Positions 8,493 to 18,252 of a DNA stretch of 64,000 nt are shown here, piece after piece; position 1 is the stretch's first letter, and each line of letters starts with the position of its first letter. Origin of the DNA: Allobosea sp. LC85 (GTDB taxonomy: Bacteria; Pseudomonadota; Alphaproteobacteria; Rhizobiales; Beijerinckiaceae). The stretch is taken from positions 495,835-559,834 of the forward strand of contig NZ_JPKG01000006.1 in the NCBI RefSeq assembly GCF_000735605.1. Direction: 5' to 3'. Under the pieces are notes generated by a model. That model was not told the DNA's origin, searched no databases, and saw nothing but the letters and a program-made list of their open reading frames with translations. A program made the position numbers and the translations under genes.

Positions 8493-9740
8493 ATGGACAG
8501 GTTGGTGACGGAGAAAAGCCAGACGGGATCTATCGCTGCCCTCGGCGCGATCGTCACCGGCGCCCTGATCCTGCAGATCGCAAGCACGATCATCCATACG
8601 GTCGTACCGCTGCGCCTGGCGGTCGAAAAACAGCCCCCTCTCCTCATCGGCATCGTCGGATCCGCCTATTCGCTCGGCTTCCTGCTCGGCTGTTTCGCCA
8701 TCCCCACGCTGATCCGGCGTATCGGCCATATCCGCGGCTTTGCGGTCTTTGCCGCGGTGCAATCGGTGCTTGCCCTGAGCTTTCCGATCATGCCGGTGGA
8801 ATGGTGGGGCGTCTCGCGCTTCATCATGGGCGTGGCCGCGGCCGGGCACGGCATCTGCATCGAAAGCTGGATCAGCGGGCAGGCACCCTCGAGCCATCGC
8901 GGCCGGATCTTCGGCGCCTACCAGATCCTCAATCGTCTCGCGCTGATCGGCTCGCAGATCGGGATCGGCTATGTCGCAATCGAATCCCACGACATCTTCC
9001 TGATCGCGAGCGCCGCCTTTTCGCTGGCGCTCATCCCGGTCGGGCTGACACGCACGAGGGCGCCAGAATCGCACGAGCTCGTCTCGGTCAAGCTGAAGAC
9101 GCTCTGGCTTCAGGCCCCGGCCGCCGTCGTCGGCTGCCTCTATGTCGGATTGATGGGTGGGGTGCTGACCAATGTCGCCCCGGCCTATGGCATCCTGATC
9201 GGCCTCGACCAGCAATCGGCCATCCTGCTGACCGCCTCGATCCAGATCGGCGCACTGATCCTGCAATGGCCGATCAGCCTGATGGCGGACCGGATCGACA
9301 GCCGCATCATCATGCTGGGTGCAGCGACGATCGTGACGTTGGCTGCTGCCGCGCTCGGCGCCGTGCTTTTCGCCAATGCCCCGCACGCCAAGCTCTGGTC
9401 CTACACGCTTTTCGCGCTGATCGGTGGTTGCAGCGTTGCGCTTTACACCGTTGCGGTGACCCATGCCTATCTCAGGCTGGGACAGGATCAGGCGGTCGGT
9501 CTTTCTGCCGGGCTGCTCTTCCTGTGGGGGACCGGCGCGGCCATCGGCCCGATCGTCGCCACCGGCTTCATGCAAGTGTTCGGGCCGCAAGCGCTGCTGG
9601 CCTATCTCGGCCTGCTTTCCGCCAGCCTTGTCAGTTATCTCGCAGTGCGCCTGTTGAAAAAACCGGCGGCGGCAAGTCTCGGCTCCGAGCGCAGCGCGCG
9701 GCCACCGTCCATGCCGGATATCGGGCCACGACCGCGATAG
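8493..9740 (+). CDS. MFS transporter
   Basis: This gene encodes 415 residues with about twelve hydrophobic segments, beginning at residue 15. The first half has the MFS loop signature after helix 2 (FAIPTLIRRIGHIRG) and the second half a repeat of it (LMADRIDSR). The type resembles the YcaD-like and UMF carriers of proteobacteria, which move small solutes by proton exchange; the substrate cannot be read from sequence. A GTG four codons later is an alternative start. A strong hairpin at 9757-9779 closes the gene. It may be a target of the upstream LysR regulator. Confidence 0.8.
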   Translation: MDRLVTEKSQTGSIAALGAIVTGALILQIASTIIHTVVPLRLAVEKQPPLLIGIVGSAYSLGFLLGCFAIPTLIRRIGHIRGFAVFAAVQSVLALSFPIMPVEWWGVSRFIMGVAAAGHGICIESWISGQAPSSHRGRIFGAYQILNRLALIGSQIGIGYVAIESHDIFLIASAAFSLALIPVGLTRTRAPESHELVSVKLKTLWLQAPAAVVGCLYVGLMGGVLTNVAPAYGILIGLDQQSAILLTASIQIGALILQWPISLMADRIDSRIIMLGAATIVTLAAAALGAVLFANAPHAKLWSYTLFALIGGCSVALYTVAVTHAYLRLGQDQAVGLSAGLLFLWGTGAAIGPIVATGFMQVFGPQALLAYLGLLSASLVSYLAVRLLKKPAAASLGSERSARPPSMPDIGPRPR

Positions 9741-9756
9741 GAAGTCCTTGCAGAGT

Positions 9757-9790
9757 GGCCCGCCCGTGTCAGGCGGGCCCTGTTCATATC
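9757..9790 (+). terminator. hairpin terminator after the MFS gene
   Basis: GGCCCGCC (9757-9764) pairs exactly with GGCGGGCC (9772-9779) across a 7-base loop, followed by a modest pyrimidine run (CTGTTC). It lies in the convergent gap between the MFS gene and gamma-glutamyltransferase and may serve both strands. Confidence 0.6.
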
Positions 9791-9830
9791 ATGTCCGCCG
9801 AACGCGTTCAGCGCGCCGGCGGTGTCAGGC

Positions 9831-11423
9831 TCAGTAGCCGAGCGCCATGCCATCCTTGCGCTGATCGGAGCCGCCGAGCAGGACGCCCCGCGCCTCGTCG
9901 ATCCAGATGGCCTGGCAGCCCCCAGTCGGCTCCGGCAGCACCGAGACATCGTGGCCACGGGCGGCGAGATCGGCCCGGATCTCGGGGCCGATCGTCGACT
10001 CGACCGTGAGCTTGCCCTCGGCGACGAAGCTGCGCGGACGGTCGGCCGCCTGCTGCGGGTCGTCGCCACGATCGAGCATCGAGGACAGGACATGAGCGTG
10101 GCCGGTCGCCTGATACTGCCCGCCCATCACGCCATAGGTCATCTGCGTGCGGCCATCCTTGGTCAGCAGCGCCGGGATGATGGTGTGGAGCGGGCGCTTG
10201 CGTGGCGCGATGGCGTTGGGATGCCCCTCGATCAACCGGAAGCCGGCGCCACGGTTCTGCAGCATCACGCCGGATTCAGGCGCATAGATGCCGCTGCCGA
10301 AGGCCCAGAACAGCGAATTGATGAAGGAGACCGCGTTGCGATCGCGATCGACTACGGTGAGATAGACCGTGTCGCGATGCACCGGCATGTCGTCGTCGAC
10401 GGCCGGTTGCGCCCGCTTCATGTCGATCCGGTCACGCAGGCGGCCGATGAAGGCATCCGACAGCACCTGCTGCACATCGACAGGCGCAAAGGCCGGATCG
10501 GCAACGATCAGGTCACGCTGATGATAGGCTGCCTTCGTCGCTTCCGCGAGCAGATGGATACGATCGGCCTCGCTGACGCGCCCTTCCGCGAGATCGAAGC
10601 CCTCGAGGATGCGGGCGATGATCAGAGCGGTCAGCCCCTGCCCGTTCGGCGGGCATTCATGCAGGCGATAGCCGCGATATTCGGCCGAGATCGGCTCGAC
10701 ATAGTCGGAGGTCTGGCCGGCAAAATCATCCGCGACATGCAAAGCGCCGTTGCGGTTGAGGACAGAGACGATTTCGTCCGCCACTTGCCCGCGATAGAAG
10801 GCGTCGCGTCCTTGCTGGCCGAGCCGGCGCAGTGTCCGCCCGAGCGCGGGATGGGTCATGCGATCGCCGACCCGGGGGGCTTGGCCACCGGGCAAGTAGA
10901 CAGCCGCCGCCCCCTCATATTTTCGCAGGCGATTGGCGTAGATCGCCCAGTCATGGGCGACGCGCGGCGTCAGCAGGAAACCATCCTCCGCCGCCTTGAT
11001 GGCAGGTTGCAGCACTTCCTCCAGGCTGAGGCGGCCATGGTCAGCCGAGAGCCGGCACCAGGCATCGGCCGCGCCGGGAACCGTCACGGCATGGGGTGAA
11101 TTATCGGCGATCGACGTCATGCCCTGCTCACGGAACCAGGCCAGCGTCGCCGCCGCAGGCGCACGCCCGGAGCCATTGAGCGCGATCGGTGCCTTGCCGG
11201 GCTGGGCATAGATCGCGAAACAGTCGCCGCCGATGCCGGTCATGTGAGGGTCGATGACACCCTGCATCGCGACGGCAGCGATCGCCGCATCGATCGCGTT
11301 GCCGCCGGCCTTCAGGACACCGAGTGCCGCCAATGTGGCCGCTGGATGGGAGGTTGCCGCCATCCCGTTCTCTGCCACCGCCAGCGAACGCCCCGGCCTT
11401 GTGAAATCCCGCGTCCCGAACAT
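9831..11423 (-). CDS. gamma-glutamyltransferase family protein
   Basis: This gene encodes 530 residues of the N-terminal nucleophile hydrolase fold that cleaves gamma-glutamyl bonds. The proenzyme should self-cleave before Thr352 in the motif [11 protein letters not shown]. The small subunit ends in the usual glycine-rich region, and [10 protein letters not shown] and NGSGRAP near the N-terminus match the large subunit. No signal peptide is visible, so this is probably a cytoplasmic member. It follows nagB with a 21-bp gap and a good ribosome site, in the order ROK-nagB-ggt. In this setting it may trim gamma-linked amino-acid conjugates rather than glutathione; that is inference. Confidence 0.85.
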   Translation of the reverse strand: MFGTRDFTRPGRSLAVAENGMAATSHPAATLAALGVLKAGGNAIDAAIAAVAMQGVIDPHMTGIGGDCFAIYAQPGKAPIALNGSGRAPAAATLAWFREQGMTSIADNSPHAVTVPGAADAWCRLSADHGRLSLEEVLQPAIKAAEDGFLLTPRVAHDWAIYANRLRKYEGAAAVYLPGGQAPRVGDRMTHPALGRTLRRLGQQGRDAFYRGQVADEIVSVLNRNGALHVADDFAGQTSDYVEPISAEYRGYRLHECPPNGQGLTALIIARILEGFDLAEGRVSEADRIHLLAEATKAAYHQRDLIVADPAFAPVDVQQVLSDAFIGRLRDRIDMKRAQPAVDDDMPVHRDTVYLTVVDRDRNAVSFINSLFWAFGSGIYAPESGVMLQNRGAGFRLIEGHPNAIAPRKRPLHTIIPALLTKDGRTQMTYGVMGGQYQATGHAHVLSSMLDRGDDPQQAADRPRSFVAEGKLTVESTIGPEIRADLAARGHDVSVLPEPTGGCQAIWIDEARGVLLGGSDQRKDGMALGY

Positions 11424-11444
11424 GGTCGTCTCTTCCCTTTGTCG

Positions 11445-12194
11445 TCAGCTCAAACCGGCTGCTGCTGCGCGGTCGCATAGCATGATCGCGTCGCGATGTG
11501 TCCTGAGGATCGACGCAGGGCAGGCAGGATCGAGCGGCCCCTTGACCGCTCGGGCCACAGCCGTCGCCTTCCCCGCTCCGGTTGCGATCAGGATGATCCG
11601 GCGCGCCTCCAGAATCGTCCCGATCCCCATGGTGATGCCGAACTCCGGCAGCGTCTCGCCTCCGGCGAATGGGCCCTGGTTTGCTACCTGAGTCGATGCC
11701 GCGAGCGAGACCAGCCGCGTGCGCGAGGCGAAATCCGAGCCGGGTTCGTTGAAGGCGATATGGCCGTTGGAGCCGATGCCGAGCAGTTGCAGGTCGATGC
11801 CGCCGGCGGCTGCGATAGCGGCTTCAAAGGCTGCCGCCTCGCGAGCGAGATCGGACGCGTTGCCGTCTGGCATGAAGATGCGGGAGCGATCGACATCGAC
11901 CTTGTCGAACAGTGTCTCGTTCATGAAACGCGGGAACGAGGCCGGGTGCTGCATCGGCACGCCGACATAGTCGTCGAGGTTGAAGCTCGTGCTCCCGGCA
12001 AAGGAGACCCGCCCGTCGCGATAGGCCTGAACGAGTTCGCCGTAGACGGGGCGCATCGTCTTGCCCGTTGCGAGGCCAAGCACACTCGAGGGCCGTGACG
12101 AGAGCTCCGCCACGATTCTGTTCGCAGCCTCCGCGGCGACGGCGGCGGCATCGTCGAGCACGACGAGGCCGGGGGCAGTGACATGGACGTTCAT
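11445..12194 (-). CDS. nagB: glucosamine-6-phosphate deaminase
   Basis: This gene encodes 249 residues. The enzyme converts glucosamine 6-phosphate to fructose 6-phosphate and ammonia, the last step of amino-sugar use. The phosphate loop is GLATGKT (residues 40-46), the catalytic region is FNLDDYVG (71-78) and the signature GIGSNGHIAFNEPGSDF is complete. The family more often has Pro-Thr-Gly-Gly in the first loop, so a variant substrate is possible. It overlaps the ROK regulator by 4 bp (ATGA), which shows translational coupling, and it is followed by ggt. No nagA deacetylase is present in the window. Confidence 0.9.
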   Translation of the reverse strand: MNVHVTAPGLVVLDDAAAVAAEAANRIVAELSSRPSSVLGLATGKTMRPVYGELVQAYRDGRVSFAGSTSFNLDDYVGVPMQHPASFPRFMNETLFDKVDVDRSRIFMPDGNASDLAREAAAFEAAIAAAGGIDLQLLGIGSNGHIAFNEPGSDFASRTRLVSLAASTQVANQGPFAGGETLPEFGITMGIGTILEARRIILIATGAGKATAVARAVKGPLDPACPASILRTHRDAIMLCDRAAAAGLS

Positions 12195-13432
12195 GCTGTC
12201 TCGGTCGCCTTCCCGGCGGGGAGAGCGAAGTCGCTCTGGAGGCTGGTCAGGCCGAACAGGCTGTCATGGATTCGTGACAGCGCCGTGCCGACGGCCCCGA
12301 CGAGGGTCGCGCGGCTGCCGAGCGCGCTCGGCTCGATCCGCAGGGCTCCTCCCAGATGCCGGGCGACGAGCGCGCGCAGCCGCGAGATCAGTTCGTCGCG
12401 CACGCCAATGCTGCCACCAAGCACGATCAGTTCAGGATCGACCACGGCGCGGATCGCCATCATGCCCTGGACCATGACACGCGCCGTCTCGTCGAGCGTC
12501 GCGATGGCGGCCTCCTCGCCCTGCGCGAGCTGCGCGAAGACACCGCGCACATCCTCGGCCATGCGGCCGCCGAAGCCGCGGTAGCGCTGCAGGATGGCTA
12601 CGCTGCCGATCGCGGTCTCGAAGGGGCCATGGAACTGGCCGCGCGAGTCGAAGGGATCACCACCAACCGGCAGAAAGGCGATCTCGCCGGCAGCCCCGCT
12701 CGCTCCGCGGGCAAGGCGCCCGTCCAGAACCAGACCCATGCCGATGCCGGTGCCCATGGCAATGAAGGCGAAGTTGCGGACATCCTTGCAGCAGCCCTGC
12801 CATTGCTCGCCCATCGCTGCGAGATTGACGTCATTCTCGATCACCACGGCACAGCCGAGGCGGCGCTCGAGCTCGTCTGCCACCCGGATACGGTCGAAGC
12901 CCGGAATGTTGGGGGCAATCTCGATCTTGCCCGAGCGCGGATCGACCACGCCCGGGCTGCCCATGGCGGCGCAGCGCAGCCCGCCCGGAGCGAGCCCGGC
13001 CTTGCGCGCCAGCCGCTCAGCCAGCGCACCGATCTGCTCGACCACCGCAAGGCCGCCACGCGAATCCGTCGGCTCCATCTCCTCCGCGACGATCGTACCC
13101 ACCACATTGGCAAGAGCGGCGTGGATCTTGGTGCCCCCAAGATCCACGCCGAGCACGAAGGCGGCGTCCTGCTGGATCTCGTAGGTCACAGCACTTCGTC
13201 CCACCGCGCCCTGCGTCTGCCCGCGCACACGCAGCCAGCCGCCATCTTCCAGCGCTCGCACCACCTCGGAGGTCGTCTGCTTCGACAGACCGGTGATGCG
13301 CGCCAGCTCGGCACGCGAAATCGGGCCGCGATGCAGCACCGCCTCAATCACCGAGCGCACCGACATCTGGCGCGCAACCGGAGTGGAGTAAGCCTCGGGG
13401 CGAGGCGGATCATCCGTCAATTCGTCAACCAT
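12191..13432 (-). CDS. ROK-family transcriptional repressor
   Basis: This gene encodes 413 residues from the ATG at 13432; a TTG at 13468 would add 12. An N-terminal winged HTH (about 38-62, ISRAELARITGLSKQTTSEVV) is joined to a ROK kinase-like domain that keeps the phosphate motif DLGGTK (97-102) and IENDVN. The usual cysteine zinc site of the family is not visible. Members of this NagC/Mlc group repress sugar or amino-sugar genes until a sugar or sugar phosphate binds. Coupling to nagB makes glucosamine 6-phosphate or its acetylated form a reasonable inducer. It is divergent from the ABC importer at 13632 and probably controls it. Confidence 0.85.
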   Translation of the reverse strand: MVDELTDDPPRPEAYSTPVARQMSVRSVIEAVLHRGPISRAELARITGLSKQTTSEVVRALEDGGWLRVRGQTQGAVGRSAVTYEIQQDAAFVLGVDLGGTKIHAALANVVGTIVAEEMEPTDSRGGLAVVEQIGALAERLARKAGLAPGGLRCAAMGSPGVVDPRSGKIEIAPNIPGFDRIRVADELERRLGCAVVIENDVNLAAMGEQWQGCCKDVRNFAFIAMGTGIGMGLVLDGRLARGASGAAGEIAFLPVGGDPFDSRGQFHGPFETAIGSVAILQRYRGFGGRMAEDVRGVFAQLAQGEEAAIATLDETARVMVQGMMAIRAVVDPELIVLGGSIGVRDELISRLRALVARHLGGALRIEPSALGSRATLVGAVGTALSRIHDSLFGLTSLQSDFALPAGKATETA

Positions 13433-13535
13433 GCGAACTAATAACGGATCGTTCTTGCCAGTTGTCAATCTCGCACATGCAAAATACGCCTAAATCCTCT
13501 CGCCAAGCGGCATTGTTCGTCAAGTATCTTTACAA

Positions 13536-13545
13536 ACTCATGAGT
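13536..13545. promoter_or_regulatory. possible operator palindrome between ROK and ABC importer
   Basis: ACTCATGAGT is a perfect 10-bp palindrome in the 199-bp divergent gap between the ROK repressor and the peptide-type ABC operon. Its place fits an operator, but it is short and could be chance. Confidence 0.3.
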
Positions 13546-13631
13546 GCGTGCATGCATTCCTGTCAGCATCACGCTCAGGACGGCGCCACCTCGGCTACGG
13601 CCGGTGACGAGACAGCTCGGGAGGCTGGATC

Positions 13632-15152
13632 ATGCGAATGACAAGACCACTGGTTTTTGCCGCCGCGCTCACAGCAAGTCTGGCAGGGGCTGCATTCGCC
13701 GCTTCGGCCCAGGGCACCAATCTGCGCGTGGGCATCCAGGATGACCCCGATGCGCTCGACCCGGCGACGAGCGGGACCTATGCCGGCCGCTTCGTGTTCG
13801 CGGCGATGTGCGACAAGCTCGTCGACATTGCGCCTGATCTGACGATCGCACCGCAGCTCGCCCAGAGCTGGGAATGGGCGCCGGACCAGAAGGCGATCAC
13901 CTTCAAGCTCCGCCCAGGCGTGAAATTCCACGACGGCACCGCCTTCGATGCCGAGGCCGTGAAATTCAACATCGAGCGCATGCTGACGATAAAGGATTCT
14001 CGGCGGAAGGCCGAGCTTTCCGCGGTGGCCGGCGTCGAGGTCTTGGCCCCCGATCAGGTGCGCCTGACGCTCAAGGAGCCTTTCGCCCCCCTGCTCTCCG
14101 TGCTCAGCGACCGCGCCGGCATGATGGTTTCGCCTGCAGCCGGCGCGAAGGAGGATTTCGCCAATGCGCCCGTCTGCGCCGGCCCCTACAAGTTCGTCGA
14201 GCGCAAGGCGCGCGACCTGATCAAGCTGACAAAGTTTGCGGATTACTGGGACGCCGCCAATTACGGCTATGACAGCGTGGCCTATTATTACGTGCCGGAT
14301 TCGACGGTTCGCCTGTCACGCGTGCGAGCCGGCGATCTCGATCTCGTCGAGCGCATCGCACCGACCGATCTCAAGACCGTGCGCGACGACAAGAACCTCA
14401 AGCTGCACGGCGCACCCGGCCTCGCCGTCTCGCATCTGATGGTCAATCTCGGCGCGGGCGACAAGGCCAACGGCCCCCTCGCCAAGGATGCTCGGCTCCG
14501 CAAGGCCTTCGAGCTCTCGCTCGACCGCGCCATCATCAACCGCGTCGCATTCAACGGTGAGTATACCGCCGACAACCAGATGATCCCACCTTCCGACCCG
14601 TTCTATTCGAAGGCGCATCCGGTTCCAGCCCGTGACGTCGCCGCGGCCAAGGCCCTGATGGCACAGGCCGGCGCGACCAGCGTGCCTGTCGAGATCACCT
14701 TCGAGAACGCCCTGACGGATGCGCGCGTCGCGCAGATCGTGCAGTCCATGGCCAAGGAGGCCGGCTTCGACGTCAAGCTGCTGCCGCTCGAGACGGCGAG
14801 CGCGATCCAGCGCTATCTCGCGGGCAATTTCGAGGTCTATATCGGCAACTGGAGCGGGCGAGGTGACCCGGACCCGACCCTCTATGCCTTCTTCTCCTGC
14901 GCTGGCGGGCAGAATTTCAATAAATACTGCAACCGCGATCTCGAAGCCGTCCTGAACACCGCCCGAGCCGAGGGGGACACCAGCAAGCGCAAGGCGCTCT
15001 ACGAGAAGGCCACCGGCATCTATCTCGCCGACCTGCCCAGCATCCCGCTCTATCATCCGAACTGGTTCTTCGCGGCGCGCGCCAATGTCGGCGGCCTCAG
15101 CGTGTACCCTGATGGGCTGCTGCGGCTGAAGGGCGTCAAGCCGGCGCCGTGA
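13632..15152 (+). CDS. ABC transporter substrate-binding protein, family 5 (peptide/opine type)
   Basis: This gene encodes 506 residues. The Sec signal peptide spans about residues 1-27, with cleavage near AFAASA. The mature part follows the DppA/OppA pattern: DDPDALDPATSGTYAG at the start, then LTIAPQLAQSWEW and a LRPGVKFHDG loop. Such periplasmic proteins bind di- or oligopeptides, opines, nickel complexes or sugar conjugates. It heads an operon with two matching permeases and a Gfo/Idh dehydrogenase, but no ATPase genes follow. With nagB and ggt divergent, an amino-sugar or gamma-glutamyl conjugate is a fair guess for its ligand. Confidence 0.85.
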   Translation: MRMTRPLVFAAALTASLAGAAFAASAQGTNLRVGIQDDPDALDPATSGTYAGRFVFAAMCDKLVDIAPDLTIAPQLAQSWEWAPDQKAITFKLRPGVKFHDGTAFDAEAVKFNIERMLTIKDSRRKAELSAVAGVEVLAPDQVRLTLKEPFAPLLSVLSDRAGMMVSPAAGAKEDFANAPVCAGPYKFVERKARDLIKLTKFADYWDAANYGYDSVAYYYVPDSTVRLSRVRAGDLDLVERIAPTDLKTVRDDKNLKLHGAPGLAVSHLMVNLGAGDKANGPLAKDARLRKAFELSLDRAIINRVAFNGEYTADNQMIPPSDPFYSKAHPVPARDVAAAKALMAQAGATSVPVEITFENALTDARVAQIVQSMAKEAGFDVKLLPLETASAIQRYLAGNFEVYIGNWSGRGDPDPTLYAFFSCAGGQNFNKYCNRDLEAVLNTARAEGDTSKRKALYEKATGIYLADLPSIPLYHPNWFFAARANVGGLSVYPDGLLRLKGVKPAP

Positions 15153-15183
15153 GGCACATGCGGACGGCCGGAAGGCGCGCGGA

Positions 15184-16125
15184 ATGATCAGCTTCCTGGC
15201 GGGGCGCCTGGCCGTCGCAGTGCCGACGCTGCTGCTGGTCTCGATCATGGTGTTCGGGCTGCAGAAGCTGCTGCCCGGCGATCCCGCGCTCGCGCTCGCC
15301 GGCGAGGATCGCAGCCCGGAGATCATCGCCTTCCTGCGCGCCAAGTACCAGTTCGACCAGCCGCTGCCGGTGCAGTACTGGAGCTGGCTGAGCGCCTTCG
15401 TGCAGGGCGATTTCGGTCTCTCGATCCGGACCCGGCTGCCGATCGGCACGATGATCGCCGAGAAGCTGCCGGTCACCATCGAACTCGCGACGCTCTCGAT
15501 GCTGATGGCGGTCGCGATTGGCATCCCGGCCGGAATTATCGCCGCCCTGTGGCGCGGCTCGGCGCTCGACCACACCGTCAGCCTGTTCGGCCTCGCCGGC
15601 CTCTCGATCCCAAGCTTCTGGCTCGGGATCATGCTGATCCTGCTGTTCTCAGTCTCGCTCGGCTGGCTGCCGTCGGGCGGCTATGTCCCCTTCTTCGAGG
15701 ATCCGCTCGGCAACCTGAAGACGATGGCCATGCCGAGCCTCGTGCTCGGTGCCGCCTCCGGCGCCATCATCATGCGCCATACCCGCAGCTCGATGTTGAC
15801 CGTACTGAAGCAGGATTTCGTCCGCACAGCACGCGCCAAGGGCCTGAGCGAGCACGTCGTCGTGGTCCGCCATGCGCTCCGTAACGGGTTGATCCCGGTC
15901 GTCACCCTCGGCACCCTGCAATTCGGGCAGCTCCTTTCGGGCGCCGTGCTGACGGAACAGGTCTTCGGCATTCCTGGCTTCGGCAAGATGATCGTCGACG
16001 GCGTGTTCAGCCGCGACTACGCCGTGGTCCAGGCCGTGGTGATGTGTGCCGCCGGTTTCTTCCTGCTGATGAGCCTTCTCGCCGACATCGCCTATGCGGC
16101 GCTCAATCCGAAGCTGCGCGGATGA
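15184..16125 (+). CDS. ABC transporter permease (DppB type)
   Basis: This gene encodes 313 residues with six predicted membrane helices, the first at residues 9-30 (VAVPTLLLVSIMVFGLQ). The N-terminal region matches the conserved DppB pattern, with LPGDPALALAG soon after. The ATPase-docking loop is ARAKGLSEHVVVVRHALRNGLIPVV. It forms half of the membrane channel with the next gene, overlapping it by 4 bp (ATGA). It lies 31 bp after the binding protein. The energy-supplying ATPases are not encoded nearby. Confidence 0.9.
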   Translation: MISFLAGRLAVAVPTLLLVSIMVFGLQKLLPGDPALALAGEDRSPEIIAFLRAKYQFDQPLPVQYWSWLSAFVQGDFGLSIRTRLPIGTMIAEKLPVTIELATLSMLMAVAIGIPAGIIAALWRGSALDHTVSLFGLAGLSIPSFWLGIMLILLFSVSLGWLPSGGYVPFFEDPLGNLKTMAMPSLVLGAASGAIIMRHTRSSMLTVLKQDFVRTARAKGLSEHVVVVRHALRNGLIPVVTLGTLQFGQLLSGAVLTEQVFGIPGFGKMIVDGVFSRDYAVVQAVVMCAAGFFLLMSLLADIAYAALNPKLRG

Positions 16126-16988
16126 GCCAGGTCGAGATCATCGCCACGTCCGCTCCAATGCGAATCCGCACGGGCTGGGGACGCCTGCTGCGCGAACCCT
16201 CGGCGCTGATCGGCGGCAGCATCGTGCTCCTCTTCGTGCTGATGGCCATCTTCGCACCCTTTGTCGCCCCCTACGATCCTAACGCCTCGGATTGGTCGGC
16301 GATCCGGCTCGGTCCGACGCTCGCCCACCCCTTCGGCACCGACGATCTCGGCCGCGACGTGCTGTCACGCATCATCTTCGGAGCGAGGGCCTCGCTCGCG
16401 GCCGGCTTTCTCTCGGTGGCGATCGCGCTCGCCTTCGGCGTGCCCTTCGGGCTGATCGCCGGTTATTTCGGTGGTGTCGCCGACGTCGTGATCTCGCGTT
16501 TGACCGACGCATTGCTCGCCTGCCCGTTCCTGGTGCTGGCGATCGCGCTTGCCGCCTTTCTCGGCCCGAGCCTGCAGAACGCGATGATTGCCATCGGCAT
16601 CTCGGCCATGCCGATCTTCGTGCGGCTCGCACGTGGGCAGACCCTGATCGTGCGGGAAGAGGACTATGTCAGTGCCGTGGTCTCGCTCGGCGCCTCGCAT
16701 CGCAAGGTCATCATCTCGCATATCCTGCCCAACATCATGCCGCCGCTCGTCGTGCAGGCGACGCTGACCACGGCGATCGCGGTGCTGGCGGAGGCGAGCC
16801 TGGCCTTTCTCGGGCTTGGCCAGGCGCCACCCGATCCGTCCTGGGGCAGCATGCTCGACGCCGCTCGGCAATTCCTGGTGGAGGCCCCCTGGATGGCGAT
16901 CTGGCCCGGGCTGGCGATCGTCGTCGTGGTGATCGGCTTCAACCTGCTGGGCGATGCGCTCAATGACGTTCTCAACCCGCGCGACTGA
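16122..16988 (+). CDS. ABC transporter permease (DppC type)
   Basis: This gene encodes 288 residues from the ATG at 16122, which overlaps the stop of the previous permease; the longer frame from 16044 is rejected. The N-terminal DppC domain has a first helix (IGGSIVLLFVLMAIFAPFVA) followed by the family signature HPFGTDDLGRDVLSR. Five further helices follow. The coupling loop reads VSLGASHRKVIISHILPNIM. It pairs with the DppB-type permease to form the pore for the substrate delivered by the protein at 13632. Confidence 0.9.
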   Translation: MSQVEIIATSAPMRIRTGWGRLLREPSALIGGSIVLLFVLMAIFAPFVAPYDPNASDWSAIRLGPTLAHPFGTDDLGRDVLSRIIFGARASLAAGFLSVAIALAFGVPFGLIAGYFGGVADVVISRLTDALLACPFLVLAIALAAFLGPSLQNAMIAIGISAMPIFVRLARGQTLIVREEDYVSAVVSLGASHRKVIISHILPNIMPPLVVQATLTTAIAVLAEASLAFLGLGQAPPDPSWGSMLDAARQFLVEAPWMAIWPGLAIVVVVIGFNLLGDALNDVLNPRD

Positions 16989-17001
16989 TCACGAGGTGGC
17001 C

Positions 17002-18249
17002 ATGCCCGATCACTCCCTGCTTCCCACCCTGCGGATCGGCTTCGTCGGCTCCGGCTTCATCGCGCATTTCCATCTGACTGCGCTGATGGGCGTCCGCAAT
17101 GTCGCGGTCACCGGCGTCTACTCGCCGCGCGCGGAACGCCGCGAGGCCCTCGCGACCCGGGCAAACGAGCTCGATCTCGGCCCCTGCAAGGCATTCGCCA
17201 GCCTGGAGGCCATGCTGACCTCAGACGAGATCGACGCGATCTGGCTGTTGAGCCCGAACCACACGCGCGTCGAGACGATGCACGAGATCCATGCTGCAGT
17301 GACATCCGGCCGGTCTCGCCTGCGCGCCATCGCCTGCGAGAAGCCGCTGGGCCGGACGCTGCGCGAGGCGCGCGAGATGCTGAGGCTCGCCGAGGATGCC
17401 AGGCTGCTGCACGGCTATCTTGAGAACCAACTGTTCTCGACGGCGGTGCAGCGCGGGCGCGAGATCATCTGGCGTCGCGCCGTACCCGGCGCCGGACGGC
17501 CCTATATCGCGCGCGCCGCCGAGGAACATAGCGGCCCGCACGAGCCCTGGTTCTGGCAAGGCGAAAAGCAAGGCGGCGGCGTGCTCTCGGACATGATGTG
17601 CCACAGCGTCGAGGTCGCCCGCCATCTGCTGACCGCGCCGGGCGAGCCGCGCGATGCCCTGACGCTGGTCTCGGCCAATGCCACGGTCGCCACGCTGAAA
17701 TGGAGCCGGCCGGCTTATGTCAAGCAACTCAAGGCCGGGATGGGCCCCGAGGTCGACTATGCCAAGCGCCCGTCGGAGGATTTTGCGCGCGGGCTGATCA
17801 CCCTGCGGGATCCCGACGGCAATGAGGTGATGATCGAAGCGACGACGTCATGGGCCTATGTCGGGCCTGGGCTCCGGATCACGCTCGAACTGCTGGGGCC
17901 GGAATATGCGATGGAGTTCAGCTCGCTGAACACCGGGCTGAAGGTCTTCATCTCGCGCGCGGTGAGCGGTGCAAGCGGCGAAGACCTGGTCGAGAAGCAG
18001 AATGCCGAGCACGGCCTGATGCCGGTGCTGGAGGACGAGGCTGGCGTCTATGGCTACACGCTGGAGAACCGGCATTTCGTCGAGGCGTTCCGGCGCGGCA
18101 CGATGCCTGAGGAGACCTTTGCCGATGGCGTCGCCGTCGTGCACATGCTGATGGCGCTCTACCGCTCGGCAGAACTCGGCCGGACCGTGAATTTTGCTGA
18201 TGAGGATCTGGACGAGTACGTGCCGGTCGTCGCGCGGCCCGCAGCCTGA
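17002..18249 (+). CDS. Gfo/Idh/MocA-family oxidoreductase
   Basis: This gene encodes 415 residues. The start at 17002 was chosen for the GAGGTGG site just before it and for the Rossmann motif IGFVGSGFIAHFH that follows at once. The conserved EKPLG motif, with the catalytic lysine, is in IACEKPLGRT. The C-terminal part is the usual beta-sheet substrate domain. The family uses NAD(P) to oxidise or reduce sugars, inositols and similar cyclic polyols. It lies 13 bp after the ABC permease, so it probably acts on the imported compound. The exact substrate is not known. Confidence 0.85.
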   Translation: MPDHSLLPTLRIGFVGSGFIAHFHLTALMGVRNVAVTGVYSPRAERREALATRANELDLGPCKAFASLEAMLTSDEIDAIWLLSPNHTRVETMHEIHAAVTSGRSRLRAIACEKPLGRTLREAREMLRLAEDARLLHGYLENQLFSTAVQRGREIIWRRAVPGAGRPYIARAAEEHSGPHEPWFWQGEKQGGGVLSDMMCHSVEVARHLLTAPGEPRDALTLVSANATVATLKWSRPAYVKQLKAGMGPEVDYAKRPSEDFARGLITLRDPDGNEVMIEATTSWAYVGPGLRITLELLGPEYAMEFSSLNTGLKVFISRAVSGASGEDLVEKQNAEHGLMPVLEDEAGVYGYTLENRHFVEAFRRGTMPEETFADGVAVVHMLMALYRSAELGRTVNFADEDLDEYVPVVARPAA

Positions 18250-18252
18250 GAT

